DNA from: Macrolepiota albuminosa | Taxonomy: Eukaryota > Basidiomycota > Agaricomycetes > Agaricales > Agaricaceae | DNA length: 64,000 bases | Direction of reading: 5' to 3' | NCBI GenBank assembly: GCA_027475525.1 | Contig: JAMWFC010000116.1 | Span: 867,826 to 931,825 of the forward strand | Shown here: piece by piece, positions 11,603 through 23,510 of the stretch | Numbering within the stretch: position 1 is the first letter of the stretch | How the letters are laid out: each line of letters starts with the position of its first letter | Made by a program: the position numbers and the translations under genes | The notes under the pieces: model-generated | What the model saw: the letters and a program-made list of their open reading frames with translations, nothing else | Told to the model about the DNA's origin: nothing | The model's database searches: none

Positions 11603-12412
11603 ATGTCCTTCAAAACTCGAACCGCATTCTACAGTATGCATGATTTTTCGGATACATAAACTTCGTCAGCTACCTTAGCTGTTGCCCTCTTCAGGTTTAG
11701 CACTGGCTTTTGGAGTCTGTCAGACTATTTTTACAGTTATGGATGCACTACTCCACCCCAATGGGCCTTATATGCGTGAGTTTCCTCTAAATACAATCCA
11801 ATCTTTTCAAATACTTGTCACAGAGATATTTGAATGCATTGCAGCTAGCTGGGCAGTGTTGACATGGGTGTGGGCTAGTGTGTTGTACGTCTTCCCCAAC
11901 AGTCAAATACTTGTCGAGGCTATCCCTACCAATGAAATTTTACGATTTATGCTCGATCTAATGGCAGGCTATCATTCAACAACCGACCACTCTCTTCCCT
12001 TGCTCTCGTGCGAAGTTACGTTCATTTAATATCCTTCATCGTCCTCGCTGTTGGCTGGTTGGGTCAGTCTCACTTGAGGCTATTTTTCAGAGAAATTCTG
12101 TGTATACTTATCCAAGTTCATCTCAGCTCTTATCATCATGTTGGGATCGCAGCTTCCATCGCAATGTGATTTTGATACCTACTCCGATGGTTTGGTATAT
12201 GTCTGGTGCCCCTTAGGATCGACTTCATTCGGCTGTGCCATCTTGCTATTCTTATTTCGTGAGTTATCGAATATCTATTGGGTACAACATGACATACAGC
12301 CGCAGGCTTTGGTGCTGCGTCGGTTATCTACCTTTCGGCACGCAAAACGGACGCAGGACTAGCTGACAACGTGACTCACAACGACGTTAGACTCGTTTCT
12401 CCTTTAGTCTAA
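11603..12412 (+). CDS. Multi-pass membrane protein, possibly four-helix MARVEL-like
   Basis: A spliced gene can be followed from ATG 11603. A short first exon (to 11633) joins an acceptor at 11694 to give 'YSLALAFGVCQTIFTVMDALLH'. After a further intron comes 'IFECIAASWAVLTWVWASVLYVF', then 'LISFIVLAVGWL', 'FISALIIMLG', 'STSFGCAILLFLF', and a last exon 'AGFGAASVIYLSARKTD...' ending at TAA 12410-12412. Several hydrophobic helices with short loops and a small charged tail indicate an integral membrane protein. Internal exon junctions are not all settled, and the family (MARVEL-like, or a basidiomycete-specific DUF) is a guess. Confidence 0.5.
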
Positions 12413-13181
12413 CTTCTCATCGCTGCGGGAGCTAGTCTTTCGGGACTTAGCTAGAACCCAAGATATTGATCATATATAAATGTACTTGGAAGTGGACAGC
12501 GCTCTGACGCAGGTTCTTAAGAAGACTTTTCCAGAAATTCCTACTATCGGATGCCAGATGTGTGGCAAGTTTTCTCACCCGTGACTGACATTTCTCGTGG
12601 GATTGAACTATATATCCAACAAATTCACCTATTGTCTTTAAGTCGGGCCTTTACTGGTACGATGCTAACAAGAAGGACGCAGGAATAGTAGGAAGTGAGT
12701 GTTTTTAGGGGTCAGTAACTTTGAATAAGACCATCATAGATAAGGCAGGTCACGCATGTGAAGGCTAGAACACGAAGAGGGACGCGAATAAAATCGAGCT
12801 AAACATGGGTGAATCAACAGGTCAGGATAATATCTATCAAGTTTCAGTCCACAATCAAAGAATGATACATATGTCACATATTTGCTTCCTTCACCGGGAC
12901 TCGAGAGAGCCAATATCCCTGCCTCTGATACAACTATACTACATAAGCGGTAATCAAATACCTAATCAAAAAGTTACTAATGGAGGGTGCTGGACATACT
13001 TCAGTGCCTGAGTCTACGCTCTGCGCGACCTAGTACAAAAAAAGGGAATGAATGTATGAAGAAAGCACTCGTAGCACTGGCTCAATTAAAGCGATTCGTC
13101 CTTAACGTTGGTAGCAGAGGGACACGAACCAGCACCAGACTATGATGTTTTGATGGTAATTCAGAGATAGAAGAACAATGA
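12413..13181. other. Intergenic between convergent membrane-protein genes
   Basis: Short ORFs only, none recognised. The region would contain the 3' UTRs of both converging genes. Confidence 0.4.
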
Positions 13182-15327
13182 TCAAAGTTTGTCACATACT
13201 ATTCCAGAGTTGGGATCCCCTTTCTCCTCATCACGAGGTCCGTGTCCCTGATCCGAGTCAGTTGCAAACTCTTTCGTTGTATTGATTTTGATAGAAATGT
13301 TGGCTGGGCGCTGGAGGGACCGAGCATGAGATGTAGTTAGAGGCTTGCCACCCCCACGCCAGAAAAGTAGGAATATTTTCACCCTCGAAAAGATTGTGTT
13401 GTTTTTTGGTAAGTCCCGTAGAGGTAGGGAGATGTTTTCGCTTGTACTGTGAATGCCGTCGGCAGAGCCACGAATCATCTTGCGAGCGTTGAGTGTGGCG
13501 AGAAGAGAATTTGAATAAACTTGAGCGACATGAGTCGCAATATCAGAAATTTGTCGCTGGTGGAGAACTGAAGACCACCCACGCCGGCCAATACAGAAGT
13601 AGAAGGCGATGTATAAGAAGGTGTTGCTTGCAACGACGATCTTCAATCAGAAATTGTAATTAGCCTTCCGAACAGAATACCGAATTATGGGAAGACTTAC
13701 GGAAATCAAAGAAGCAACAGCGCACAGACTTCCGGATGGTCAACATGGAGGATGGATAAGAGAAGGATTTAAATGGCTACCAACCTTGTCAAGAAGCCAG
13801 TATTGACAGCGAACAGAATCTGTGTCAGTGAGCGGATATCGATATACCTCCTCGGAGATATAATCTTACCAATTTGTTTATCATCGTGTCCGATCTGTCT
13901 GATTCTGAGCAGAGTAACGACCACTCTCGGAAGAACGCACCGATGGAAACCAGTTCGCGATCTATGAAGTAGGATACACAAGATCAATGCAATAAGGACA
14001 TCCCCCGCCGCTGCGAGACCATTGACAGAGATCGAGAGAGACTGAACAGAAGTGAGAACAAGTATCTTGATGAACGGGATTGAAAGACGGACGTACCTTG
14101 AGCCGCTGTAGTTCGACAAAAGTCTTTAATTGAAGCCTGAAAGATAACTAAGCTTTGGTCACTGAAAGTGGAGCCGGGGGACATACGACAAGGCGCAGAA
14201 GGCTGATCGATATACGATTAAGGGAGACTTATTCGCAGACGAAGGGCAGATACAACGACGCACCAACAACACAACCTTTGTAGGGGAAAACCCGTTAGAA
14301 CGTTGACGAAGTCATAAGCAACGGAAGCTTACCGAATTCAGCTGCAACCAGAAGCATCTAAAGAAGCACCACGTTCAATCACGACACAGGCTCGAGACGT
14401 GTATGACGCACAACAATACTGGACAACCATACGTTTTTGTTGCTTACTGGATTCGCAATGAGTGAAGACGTACATTGAGTCTTGAACTAGAAACTTACGC
14501 CGCCATACCCTAAGTGTCAGGAAGCTAAACCGATCCCATAGTGAACAAGGATTGGCAGAGAAAGAATCACCAAGCGCACCCTTGAACAAGCAATGCCGTC
14601 AATCCCTATAAAGGTACGGGTCAGCAAGCACAAGTTACAATGGTAAACGTCACTTACATTGAATAGAACCTCGACCTTGATGAACATGAAACATTTCTAC
14701 TTAGTAGCTATAGAATAGTTCGAGTAAACATGAATGCATACGAGCATGCTCCTGGAAAATTTTGGAAATCGTTAGAAATTATTGTCAGACAAACAGCTAA
14801 AGCGATGCTGACCAGACGAGGTTGGCAAGAAACGGCGGATTATTGTAGTTTTTTACCAAGTAGATGTAGACTGCAAAGGAACAGTCAGGAACCACAGATG
14901 AACGACAGAGTATAATAGTCACCTGTATGGGATATCAATATCTGGTGGATAGTGTCGAATAGCATGACGGCGGCGACCTTGACATGATCTTAACTCCAAC
15001 AATTATGAAAGAAAAGAATCTGAACTTTACCAGCGTCTTAGTCGGCCAAGTATCCTTTTGATGAGTAAAATAGTACCAGGCCTGTACGCATGAAACTGCA
15101 GGGAGCTGTGTCGATGAGCAAGCGCAGAATCGTTCGAGCCTTACCTCCATGCAATCTGCAAGACATTTACATGTCAAGATCATCCAGTCGAATAAGAACT
15201 TACGCTGCGGCGACGACAACGCCAACATAAGCGGCCCCAAGGCTGAAGAAATCTATTATTGACAGAGAGGACTTGAAAAGCAAAGGCCCACGAACGTGTT
15301 ATCCAGGACGAGCGTTGATACAGTCAT
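13182..15327 (-). CDS. DUF6534-type integral membrane protein
   Basis: Minus-strand gene of many small exons, start ATG at 15325-15327, stop at 13182-13184. Recognisable pieces in order are: 'LGAAYVGVVVAAALHGVSCVQAWYYFTHQKDTWPTKTLV' (helix 1 and the usual Q-x-W-x-Y-F motif), 'FLTLRVWRR', 'SLSISVNGLAAAGDVLIALILCILLHRSRTGFHR', 'ILFAVNTGFLT', and the terminal 'YSNSLLATLNARKMIRG' block, which is the hallmark of the family. A cytoplasmic tail ends '..KINTTKEFATDSDQ..'. About seven membrane helices are expected. The family is large in Agaricomycetes and its function is not known. Exon borders in 13.7-15.1 kb were only partly resolved by eye. Confidence 0.8.
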
Positions 15328-16782
15328 TGCCAGTAGTCACTATAAAAATGGGAAGAAAGTGGGGACAATTTTCAGGTGAACATTCTGTCAAATATAAGCA
15401 GGGCCTTCGGATGACGACAAGATTTCGATGGCACGAGGTGTCTGTATCATGCGGAGATAAGGATGACGAGAAGAGGCGAGCGAAAGGAAGTCAGGTAGTG
15501 GAAGCAGCGGCGGATCCGCGCATTCATAGGTTAAAATCGAAGCGTGGCATGGTCTCAGAGGTTCAACCACACGATCCACTTACGAGGCATCTGAGGCCTG
15601 AGGCCTGAGGACCGTCGCTTCAGGTTATGTTGTTGATTGCACTGTAATGGATGATTGCACTTATAATGTTGATGATAATTGCAATGTAATCTTGATTTCT
15701 CAGAGGTTTGAGCATTTGCTCGAGATTTCAAAGAGGCTGCTATCAACGCGCGCCTACCAAAATCATCGAAGTTAATAAACAACGCGCGAGATGCGGGATT
15801 GGGGCGTTCAGTCCCGCTCTAGGAGGCTCTAGGTCCATCTGGAAGACACAATGAAGTTTATATCGAGCGAAAGAGGGCGTGTGAATTCCCTAGCTCAACT
15901 TTGTCGTACCCACGTGGTACTGTCGCTCGATAAACTCGACTTCCCAGTCTTTCCATCAACCTGGTCTGAATCATGTGTGGAGACGAAGACATCATTCTCT
16001 TTCTTTTATAAACTTAAGCGAAGGTTGATGCATCTTTCATGCCTTATGTGCCATATTCCGAAAGAGCTCGGGTCGAAGTCTGTAAGACGGATCCATGCTA
16101 CATTACGGCTTGGTTACGAAATGGTCGTTCCGCATTGAACTTGTCTCGGAACCCTTACAGAGCGATTGGAATAAAGGTGACGACTTGCCGTAGATTGTTA
16201 AATGTTGAAGGTCAGATCGAAGTCGACATACAATGGTGTTTTGGTGGCGTAGTCATCTTCCACACTCCCATCAAGAGGAGGTTGGTATTCTAGCTCAAGC
16301 TATCGCGTTGTATCTTCCAAACTTAAAAAGAATTACACAACTGTCTCTTACGAAACGTGTATTCACTGCTGCCGGCCGCCGCCTAGTCTGCAGCTGAGCA
16401 TAATTGACAACCTTCATTATTCGCACAAACACGACTCGGCAGAACTATCGATATGCTATTAATATGTATTCTACATGTCAACATGTACGGACGATTGATC
16501 ATTGCCTCCATACTATCGTACCATACCACCTGATGCTCGAGTAACCCTAAAGCTGACTGCAAGTGACTTAAATTGGAGAGCGCTGACTCTTTCCATATAG
16601 TTTGGGATCTGAGGGCTCGCGGAGACCTATGTATGCAAGACAAAATAGAAATCTTTTTCACATGGTTTCAGACCACATGACGATCTTATCTTATCATCAC
16701 TAGTGTATCCTGGTAATCCGGTGCTATAAAGAGTTCGTTCTCTGCAATGACGCGGAAACTATTTCCCTGACTCCCAGCTCTC
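15328..16782. other. Intergenic, no recognised gene
   Basis: ORFs of 95 codons (15851) and 84 codons (16039) have no family features and no spliced partners I can see. The promoters of the two flanking, divergently oriented genes must lie here. Confidence 0.4.
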
Positions 16783-18508
16783 ATGGCGAACTCGAAATAC
16801 CCGGATGTATTCAAAGAGACACCTCCAAAGCTCGGACGCGAGGTCCTCAAATACTATGCGTTCGATCCCGAATATATCAATCTCAATAATGGTGAAGTAC
16901 CTTGCATTTCCGCTTAGTTCTCCTGCTCTTAGTTTCATTTGACTTTAGGTTCATACGGTTCGACCCCCACACCTGTCCTGGATGCTGTGCACAAGCTTAC
17001 TTTACAAATTGAGGCAAACCCGGATCTTTTCCACCGCCTCGACTTCCAGCCTCTCTTGTTTGATGTACGCCGTCGTATCGCACAACTGATCGGAGCGGAC
17101 GTCGACGAGGTTCTTCTCGTTGCAAACGCATCTATGGGAGTCACCACTGTTTTGCGTAATTTTGAATGGGAGAATGGTGATACCATCGTTGGATGTGAGT
17201 TCTTTTTCTTCCCTTTCTGCCCCCTTGATGCAACTTACACATCTCAGGTAGTACCACGTACAAATCTGTCGACAGGACAATTCATTATCTTTGCGACGTT
17301 GAGCCACACCCTACTGTCAAGCACTTCGTTCTGCAGTTCCCTACTACTCACAAGGAAATTATTGCCAACTTCAAAAAGTTCGTCTCCGCCAACCCGACCG
17401 TAGAGGACAAGAAAACCGTCGTAGTTATTGATAGTATTGTTTCCAACCCTGGTGTTAAACTACCTTGGCAAGAACTCGTCAAGATCTGCAAGGAAGCGGG
17501 TTTTTATTCTGTCATTGACGCCGCACATTCAATTGGTCAAGAGACGGACATAAACTTGAGCAAAGCTCAACCAGACTTCTGGATTTCTGTACAGTTTTAA
17601 ATACGGTTTATACGTTTGATCCAGCGTTCTGACAAGTTACTCGATTCTAGAACTGCTACAAGTGGCTATCTGCCAAACGCCCTGTTGCAGTGCTCTATGT
17701 CCCCAAACGGTATGTTGAGCTTCGCTTTCATTAATCCGTACCGATTGTGATGCATCGGAATATAGGAATCAACATCTCATGAAATCATCTATCCCTACGT
17801 CTTACGCATACACCTCGACGGCGGACAGGAAGAGTGTCGATTTCGCTCTCCAGTGGGAATGTAAAGTCCTTGCATCTATTCGTCTGTTAGCCACGCTACT
17901 ATGACTGCCCAGGGAACGGAACCATTGATTATGCTCCCTTCCTAAGTGTCGCACCTGGTAAGTGCACATTTTAGACATATTTTTCTCCACGTTGAGGAAA
18001 ATGTGGTAGCCTTGGACTTCAGGAATTGGCTTGGTGGTGAACATAAGATCAACGAGTACTGCCATGGTCTTGCATTGAAAGGTGGAAAGCGTCTTGCAGA
18101 GATATTTGGAACTCGAGTCATGGATCCGGAGGGTGACCTCACACTCAATATGGTATTACCTCTTCCTGTGAATTCGACCATAGTCAGTGATTGATGTGTT
18201 TCGATCAGGTCAATGTTGAGCTGCCATTCCCTAGTAGCGTAAAACCAACGGAAGAGATAGACTTGAAATTCAAGGAGAAGCTCTTGCGCAAGTACAAGGT
18301 GTATTCCGCACATTTCTATCATAATGGCTGCTGGTGGACTCGATGCAGTACTCAGATATGGAACGAGGTAGAGTTTCCTCTCAATACAATTGTTTCCGCG
18401 CGTTCTTAACTCGATTTTTCCAAGTTGGATGATTTCGAGAAACTTGGGAAAGCGTGGTTGAGTGTCTGTGCGGAGACGTTGGAAGAACTTGAATTGAAGG
18501 CTGATTGA
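16783..18508 (+). CDS. PLP-dependent class V aminotransferase (isopenicillin-N-epimerase-like)
   Basis: Nine exons (16783-16891, 16949-17194, 17248-17588, 17651-17709, 17766-17860, 17913-17957, 18010-18152, 18209-18367, 18425-18508) give 426 residues in one frame. The opening 'INLNNGSYGSTPTPVLDAVHKL' is the conserved substrate-entry segment. 'VIDAAHSIGQ' carries the cofactor-binding Asp and His. 'SNCYKWLSAKRPVAVLYVPK' holds the lysine expected to form the Schiff base with pyridoxal phosphate. 'GGEHKINEYCHGLA' and a C-terminal small domain follow. The family includes cysteine desulfurases, isopenicillin-N epimerases and related lyases. This subgroup is common in fungi, and its substrate cannot be told from sequence. 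There is no targeting peptide, so it is probably cytosolic. Confidence 0.88.
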
Positions 18509-18746
18509 AAGCTGATTGAAAGCCTAGCTTTGGGGGAGAATGGCCTACTACCTCCTCGGTTCTATACCTTTGTACAATAATAAATAAGCATTGGTCATGA
18601 TGAGTGTATGGCTTCATTACACATGACGAAATGTGGCGCAAGTCGTCTGAGTAATTACGCAATGAATACTATTTGGCGTGGTGTGGGAACACAAGGACTC
18701 GCTTATAAGTCTTACTCCGCTCCAACCATCTCACGTTCTCACCGCC

Positions 18747-19527
18747 ATGTCGAATACTCTCCCAGACCTCCCTTACGCCTACGATGCTCTCGAGCCCTTC
18801 ATCTCTCGTCAGATCATGGAGCTTCATCACAAGAAGCACCATCAAACCTACGTCAACGCCCTGAATGCCGCTGAGGCTGCTTACGCCAAAGCCTCCAGTC
18901 CCAAGGAACGCATTGCTCTTCAGGCTGCTCTCAAATTCAACGGAGGAGGTATATATCCCATAGTCAGACTTATCGCAATCGATTGACCTGTTCACCGCTC
19001 AGGGCATATCAACCACTCGCTATTCTGGAAAAATCTTGCTCCTGCTGCCTCAGAGAAGAAGGGTCATGGTGGTGTCCTGAAGGATGGACCACTCAAGGCT
19101 GCCATCGAAAGTGTCTTTGGAAGCTATGACAACTTCAAGAAGGAGTTCAACACCACGACCGCTGCAATCCAGGGATCTGGTTGGGGATGGCTTGTGCGTT
19201 AATCAGTTCGATATTTTCGGATCTCGTTGATCGATGAATCATCTGATCTGATCAGGGCCTTAATCCCTCCACCAAGCGTCTCGAGATCGTTACCACCGCT
19301 AATCAGGATCCTCTTCTCACCCACGTTCCAATCATTGGTGTTGATGTCTGGGAGCATGCTTTCTATCTGCAGTATCTTAATGTCAAGGCCGATGTAAGTC
19401 TCCATTGTTGTCTGATCGTTCTATCGTTTGAGCTTTTATGCAGTATCTCAACGCTATTTGGTCCGTGATTAACTTCGAAGAGGCTGAGAAACGCTTCCTT
19501 GAGGGCAACGGTGCCTCTAAGCTTTGA
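18747..19527 (+). CDS. SOD2: Manganese superoxide dismutase, cytosolic type
   Basis: Four exons (18747-18948, 19003-19193, 19256-19393, 19444-19527) give 204 residues. It converts superoxide to hydrogen peroxide and oxygen. The metal ligands are visible: His in '[17 protein letters not shown]', His in '[14 protein letters not shown]', and Asp and His in '[15 protein letters not shown]'. The 'GSGWGWL' active-site strand is present. The protein begins '[20 protein letters not shown]' directly at the catalytic domain, with no mitochondrial presequence, so a cytosolic (or peroxisomal) form is likely, as seen in several basidiomycetes. Manganese rather than iron is inferred from overall similarity. 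Confidence 0.93.
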
Positions 19528-20599
19528 TTGAGATCCAAACGAAATCGATGTACTTGTATCTCGACAAACATACAAAAAAAATGTTCTCTCGGACTTTCAG
19601 CTTGTTCCATGTAGATAGGACTCAGATATCTCTTCATTGACACCTGTTGACACCTATTTCGTGCGAAGAAGGTTCGGATGACTTAAGGTTTGAGTCTACA
19701 TGAGCGAAGAAGTTCACTCTTCACCCTTGCTAGTCGCATTCCATTTTCACGGGTGACCATGAAGGTCAATCATCACAGCTTCCGCATTGTGATCCACCCT
19801 GAATAGCTGATATTTTACTTGTCATCATATCTGTTGGCTACATGTATCTTTACAGGTTACGGTCTTTCGACCTTATACATTAAATGCTTGACGTTTTCTG
19901 ATTATCTTATCCGCGGCCTGAACGCAAGGTAAGCATCGACCCCATACAATCGCATTTGCTTTGCATTAATGTTTCCCGCTCCGAGGCGCAGGGCTTGGTG
20001 CAACTTGTGTCAGATAGCCCCATGTATTGAGTTTTGGAAAATTGAAGCGGAGATCTCTCAGAGTGAACAGGGTACAGGATGAGGATGTCGATGATGATGA
20101 TCAAGGGGACCAATAGGGTCATGCGAAATATAAATATCATCATTTTGGCAACAGATCGAGTGCATCGATATCGTGAATAGTAAATGGATGCAGAAAACGA
20201 GAACGGCCCACAGCACGATCTCGGTACGGAAAGAGAAGAACTTAGAATGGCGAGCCTTTAACCGGTCAACCGAATAGCATAGTCACACCTCAAGGGATGT
20301 ATTTATTCAATTAGTATGTATACTGGATTTTGTAGACATTTGGGATGAGTGAAAGTCGGATAGAGATATAGAAAGAAAAAGAAAATACAATAAGATTAGG
20401 AAATTGAAAGACGTTGAAATGAAAAAGAGTTTGGTCGAGGGAAGGATAGTTGTCTTTGCGAAATCCACCTCTGTGCGTTACATAAGTATAGTAGCGAGAC
20501 CATAGAGGACGTTGAAACTAATTCAAGAACGTGATTGAAGGAAAAGGCAAAAGCGGAGATCGCTATTCAACCAGAAAAATTCGGAAACTGGATTCAACC
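19528..20599. other. Intergenic, no recognised gene
   Basis: Only short ORFs. A purine-rich stretch (20340-20420) has no coding features. Confidence 0.4.
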
Positions 20600-20600
20600 A

Positions 20601-20674
20601 TGGCCAACGTGGGGATCGAACCCAAGACCTTCGCGTTATTAGCACGACGCTCTAACCAACTGAGCTAGTCGGCC
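20601..20674 (-). tRNA. tRNA-Ile (AAT), copy 1 of tandem pair
   Basis: The 74-nt sequence folds as a standard cloverleaf. The acceptor stem is GGCCGAC/GTTGGCC with one G-T pair, the D arm is GCTC..GAGC, and the anticodon stem is TCGTG/CGCGA with loop CTAATAA, giving anticodon AAT (isoleucine). The T loop is TTCGATC. No intron. It is identical to the gene at 25055. Confidence 0.9.
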
Positions 20675-20677
20675 CAA

Positions 20678-20751
20678 TGGCCAACGTGGGGATCGAACCC
20701 AAGACCTTCGCGTTATTAGCACGACGCTCTAACCAACTGAGCTAGTCGGCC
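20678..20751 (-). tRNA. tRNA-Ile (AAT), copy 2 of tandem pair
   Basis: Same 74 bases as the previous tRNA, separated by only three bases. It may be an assembly duplicate and not a second gene. Confidence 0.6.
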
Positions 20752-20847
20752 ATAATTTGTATAAAAATATACTATACCATGATCCGTTTCGTCGGCTTCT
20801 TGGCTTTCGCGGGTGATGGTTTATTCGACCTTTTTGCTCAGCCACCC

Positions 20848-21705
20848 ATGTTCTTCATCGTAAGTACCCTTTCTGTCTCCACCTGCACCATTCCCCCTCG
20901 TCATTAAAAACTAACCCATATCTCATTCAAGAAAGAGCTAACCCATACGATCCTCCTCCACCCGTCTTATTTTGGCCCGCGCATGCTCAGTTTCCTGGAA
21001 TCAAAACTGTACAGCGATGTCGAAGGAACATGTTTAGGTCAATTCGGCTACATTATTGCCGTGGTGTCGATCCTCGATATTGGGAAGGGGATGGTGCTGA
21101 GCGGGAGTGGACAGGCAGAGTTCGTTACGCGGTATCGGGCGATTGTGTATAAGCCATTCAAGGGCGAGGTGGTGGACGGGGTGGTGAATAATGTCAACAA
21201 GGTGAGTGTTTCGTGGCGTGTTGTGGCTGCAATCTTGGGACGTAGGATTGGGATTAACGGCTCATGCGGCGTGGCGTAGATGGGCTTTTTCGCGGACGTT
21301 GGACCGTTGACCGTGTTTGTATCGCATCAGGTGTGTAAACTCTTTGCGAATTCTGACGTGGCTTATGGTCAGGGATTTGGTCATTTCTAGCTGATACACC
21401 CGGACATGAAATTCGACTCGAACTCGAATCCACCATCATTTGCTTCGGATGATCAGGTATGGACTCTCACCTTCGTGGCATCCTCTTTTATTTTCATGTT
21501 GCCATGATTTACTGTGTGAACATTTTATATTTTCAGATCATTGAGAAAAATACTCGGATACGACTCAAAATAGTAGGAACGCGTGTCGATGCGACGGAGA
21601 TTGTATGTCGCAGTCATTAGTCTTTTATGCATCATGCACTAACAACTATGAAAACAGTTCGCAATCGGCACGATAAAAGAAGACCATCTAGGGGTTATAG
21701 ACTAA
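20848..21705 (+). CDS. RPB7: RNA polymerase II subunit Rpb7
   Basis: Six exons (20848-20859, 20932-21201, 21280-21330, 21391-21456, 21537-21602, 21658-21705) give 170 residues, the usual length of Rpb7. The first exon is just four codons (MFFI), a microexon typical of this gene in fungi. 'KELTHTILLHPSYFGPRM', 'GQFGYIIAVVSILDIGKG', 'YRAIVYKPFKGEVVDGVV', 'GPLTVFVSHQLIHPDMKFDSNSNPPSF' and the C-terminal 'GTIKEDHLGVID' are all diagnostic. With Rpb4 it forms the stalk of RNA polymerase II, which binds nascent RNA and links transcription to mRNA fate. An upstream out-of-frame ATG lies at 20780. Confidence 0.95.
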
Positions 21706-23510
21706 TGCTGCCATTCTTTTATCTAGCTTTTTGTTTGTATTTTGTACTCTTTCTGTATCATGATTTGAATGGCGACCACTGCATTAGCAACATTAGAGGT
21801 TTTGTGCCCACCTTAAAAGCTCTGCAAGCGTGTCAACTTTGTCTCTCAAGATCTTATGTGTCCAACCTATCTTGAGGTGCATATCTCTAGACTAGGTATG
21901 ACTCCAAATGCATGTTGAAGTTATATTATTTGATTCAACCGGCATTTGGCCAACCACCACATCTACGCTCTGAGCCTCACCAAATATGGTGGAGTTGCTC
22001 TTGGGTGTATGTGGCAGGGGTTTGGTGCTCTTAGACCAGTCTACAGTTGAGAGGGAGGGATTTGGGTCACAAGAGTAGTGTTGATAGCACCAAAAGGCGA
22101 TCAGACAATGTAGTCAAAATGGTATATAGCACAACCTAAAGTGCTAACGAGACTGATAAACTGATAGACAGCCTGCATCATTTGCTTTAGGCTTTTGTGA
22201 TTGGCCAGACTAAAATATGTTTAGGACTCCTTTTTTCATCACTTCTGTCTCTGTAATAATGTTACTGCTGGGGTTAGAACCTATTCATAGTGGGGAAAGG
22301 GTCAAAGAGACTTGTTGTAAATTTCTTGGCGAGCTTTATATGTAGAAAAAGACATTTTTCATTACAAAATAGTGCATTAGAAATGGCATAACATCTTTCT
22401 TCTTTAGTATTTCCTGAGTAAACACTAATGTGTGCTGGCAGTGTGTTGTTTCTTTCTTCATTTTCACTGTCATTGGACACTACTCACTTTCAATTTTTTA
22501 ATGGCTTTTTGCTGGAATGATATATATATTGTACACCTTACAAGCGAATCACACCTCTTTGATCCGTGGCTGCTGTTCATATTGCACTTATTGGTCTTTA
22601 CAAAATTCATCCTTGCTCTTCAGGTACCATATAGGTAACCTCAATGGCTAAGTCTATCTGGTATTTGGTATTCTATCTCAATCACGTATGGATTGGCTTG
22701 AATCCATTCCTATTAGTTTTCGATCAAGATTCAGTAATATGAGCTAGTCATGGTGACAGACACATTCATCAATAATGCCTTCATCATATGGCATGCATGT
22801 ATCTTTGCAAAACAGCATTGAGCACTGAGTCTCTCAATTGGACTCTGCTTGTACTCTGAGTATATGGTTCAGCTCATGTTCTATGTTATAAGGATAGCTA
22901 AAGTGTGTAATAGTGCCAGGACACAATAGCTTTTACAGCTTATAAAAGGCACATGTCTGAAATTAATTACACAGTTCAGACCCTGGTCCTATATCAAAAC
23001 TTGAAATTATGCCATGGCAGTCTCAAGCTTTACTTGCGTTCATCTCCATATGTGTGGTCCAAACTATCCATGTATATCGCGAGACGTGTTACATGGCTAC
23101 ACACCTGTGTTTTTTCCAAAGGAAGGGTGAAGAGAATCCGGCAAGAAGTAGACAACGTCAGGCCCGAGCCAATTGAGAATTGAGATGATACAAGGAAGCA
23201 ACATTCGCTTTGGAAGCGAAGAGAGACTGCGAATAGAGGCGCAAAGCCAGTGTTAAGCGAAGGATCATGCAAAGTGGTGACAAGAGCACAGCCACCGCCC
23301 AAGTCTTTACTCTTTCCGGTCAATGGATATTATGGAAACAACATTGCCGCTGCATCGATATCTCTGCACTGATGGTCCTATAGACATACAGCCAAGTGGC
23401 GATTAGGACCACGCCGAGAGATCTCATGATGTTGGTGGAGGCTCCCATGATCGATAACTTGACATCATCCTTGATACATCAGTGTTTCGTTCTCTCTTAT
23501 TACCGCCATC
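21706..23510. other. AT-leaning stretch with possible transposon relics
   Basis: No gene recognised. A segment around 22274-22480 (minus strand) reads '..KEERCYAISNALFCNEKCLF..' and resembles '..KEMCHAISLATFCLRKRHF..' in the AT-rich island near 7840, in both DNA and translation. This suggests a shared decayed repeat family. The last 300 bases should contain the promoter of the phosphomannose isomerase gene. Confidence 0.35.

Larger units (their letters stand above)
20600..20751. repeat. 77-bp-period tandem duplication containing a tRNA
   Basis: The tRNA-Ile gene occurs twice with a 77-base offset. The identical run is only about 75 bases (20600-20674 against 20677-20751), and the bases just outside differ, so this pair is less perfect than the others. 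It may be the same kind of assembly join, triggered at a multicopy tRNA, or a true tandem tRNA pair with a 3-bp spacer. Confidence 0.8.
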
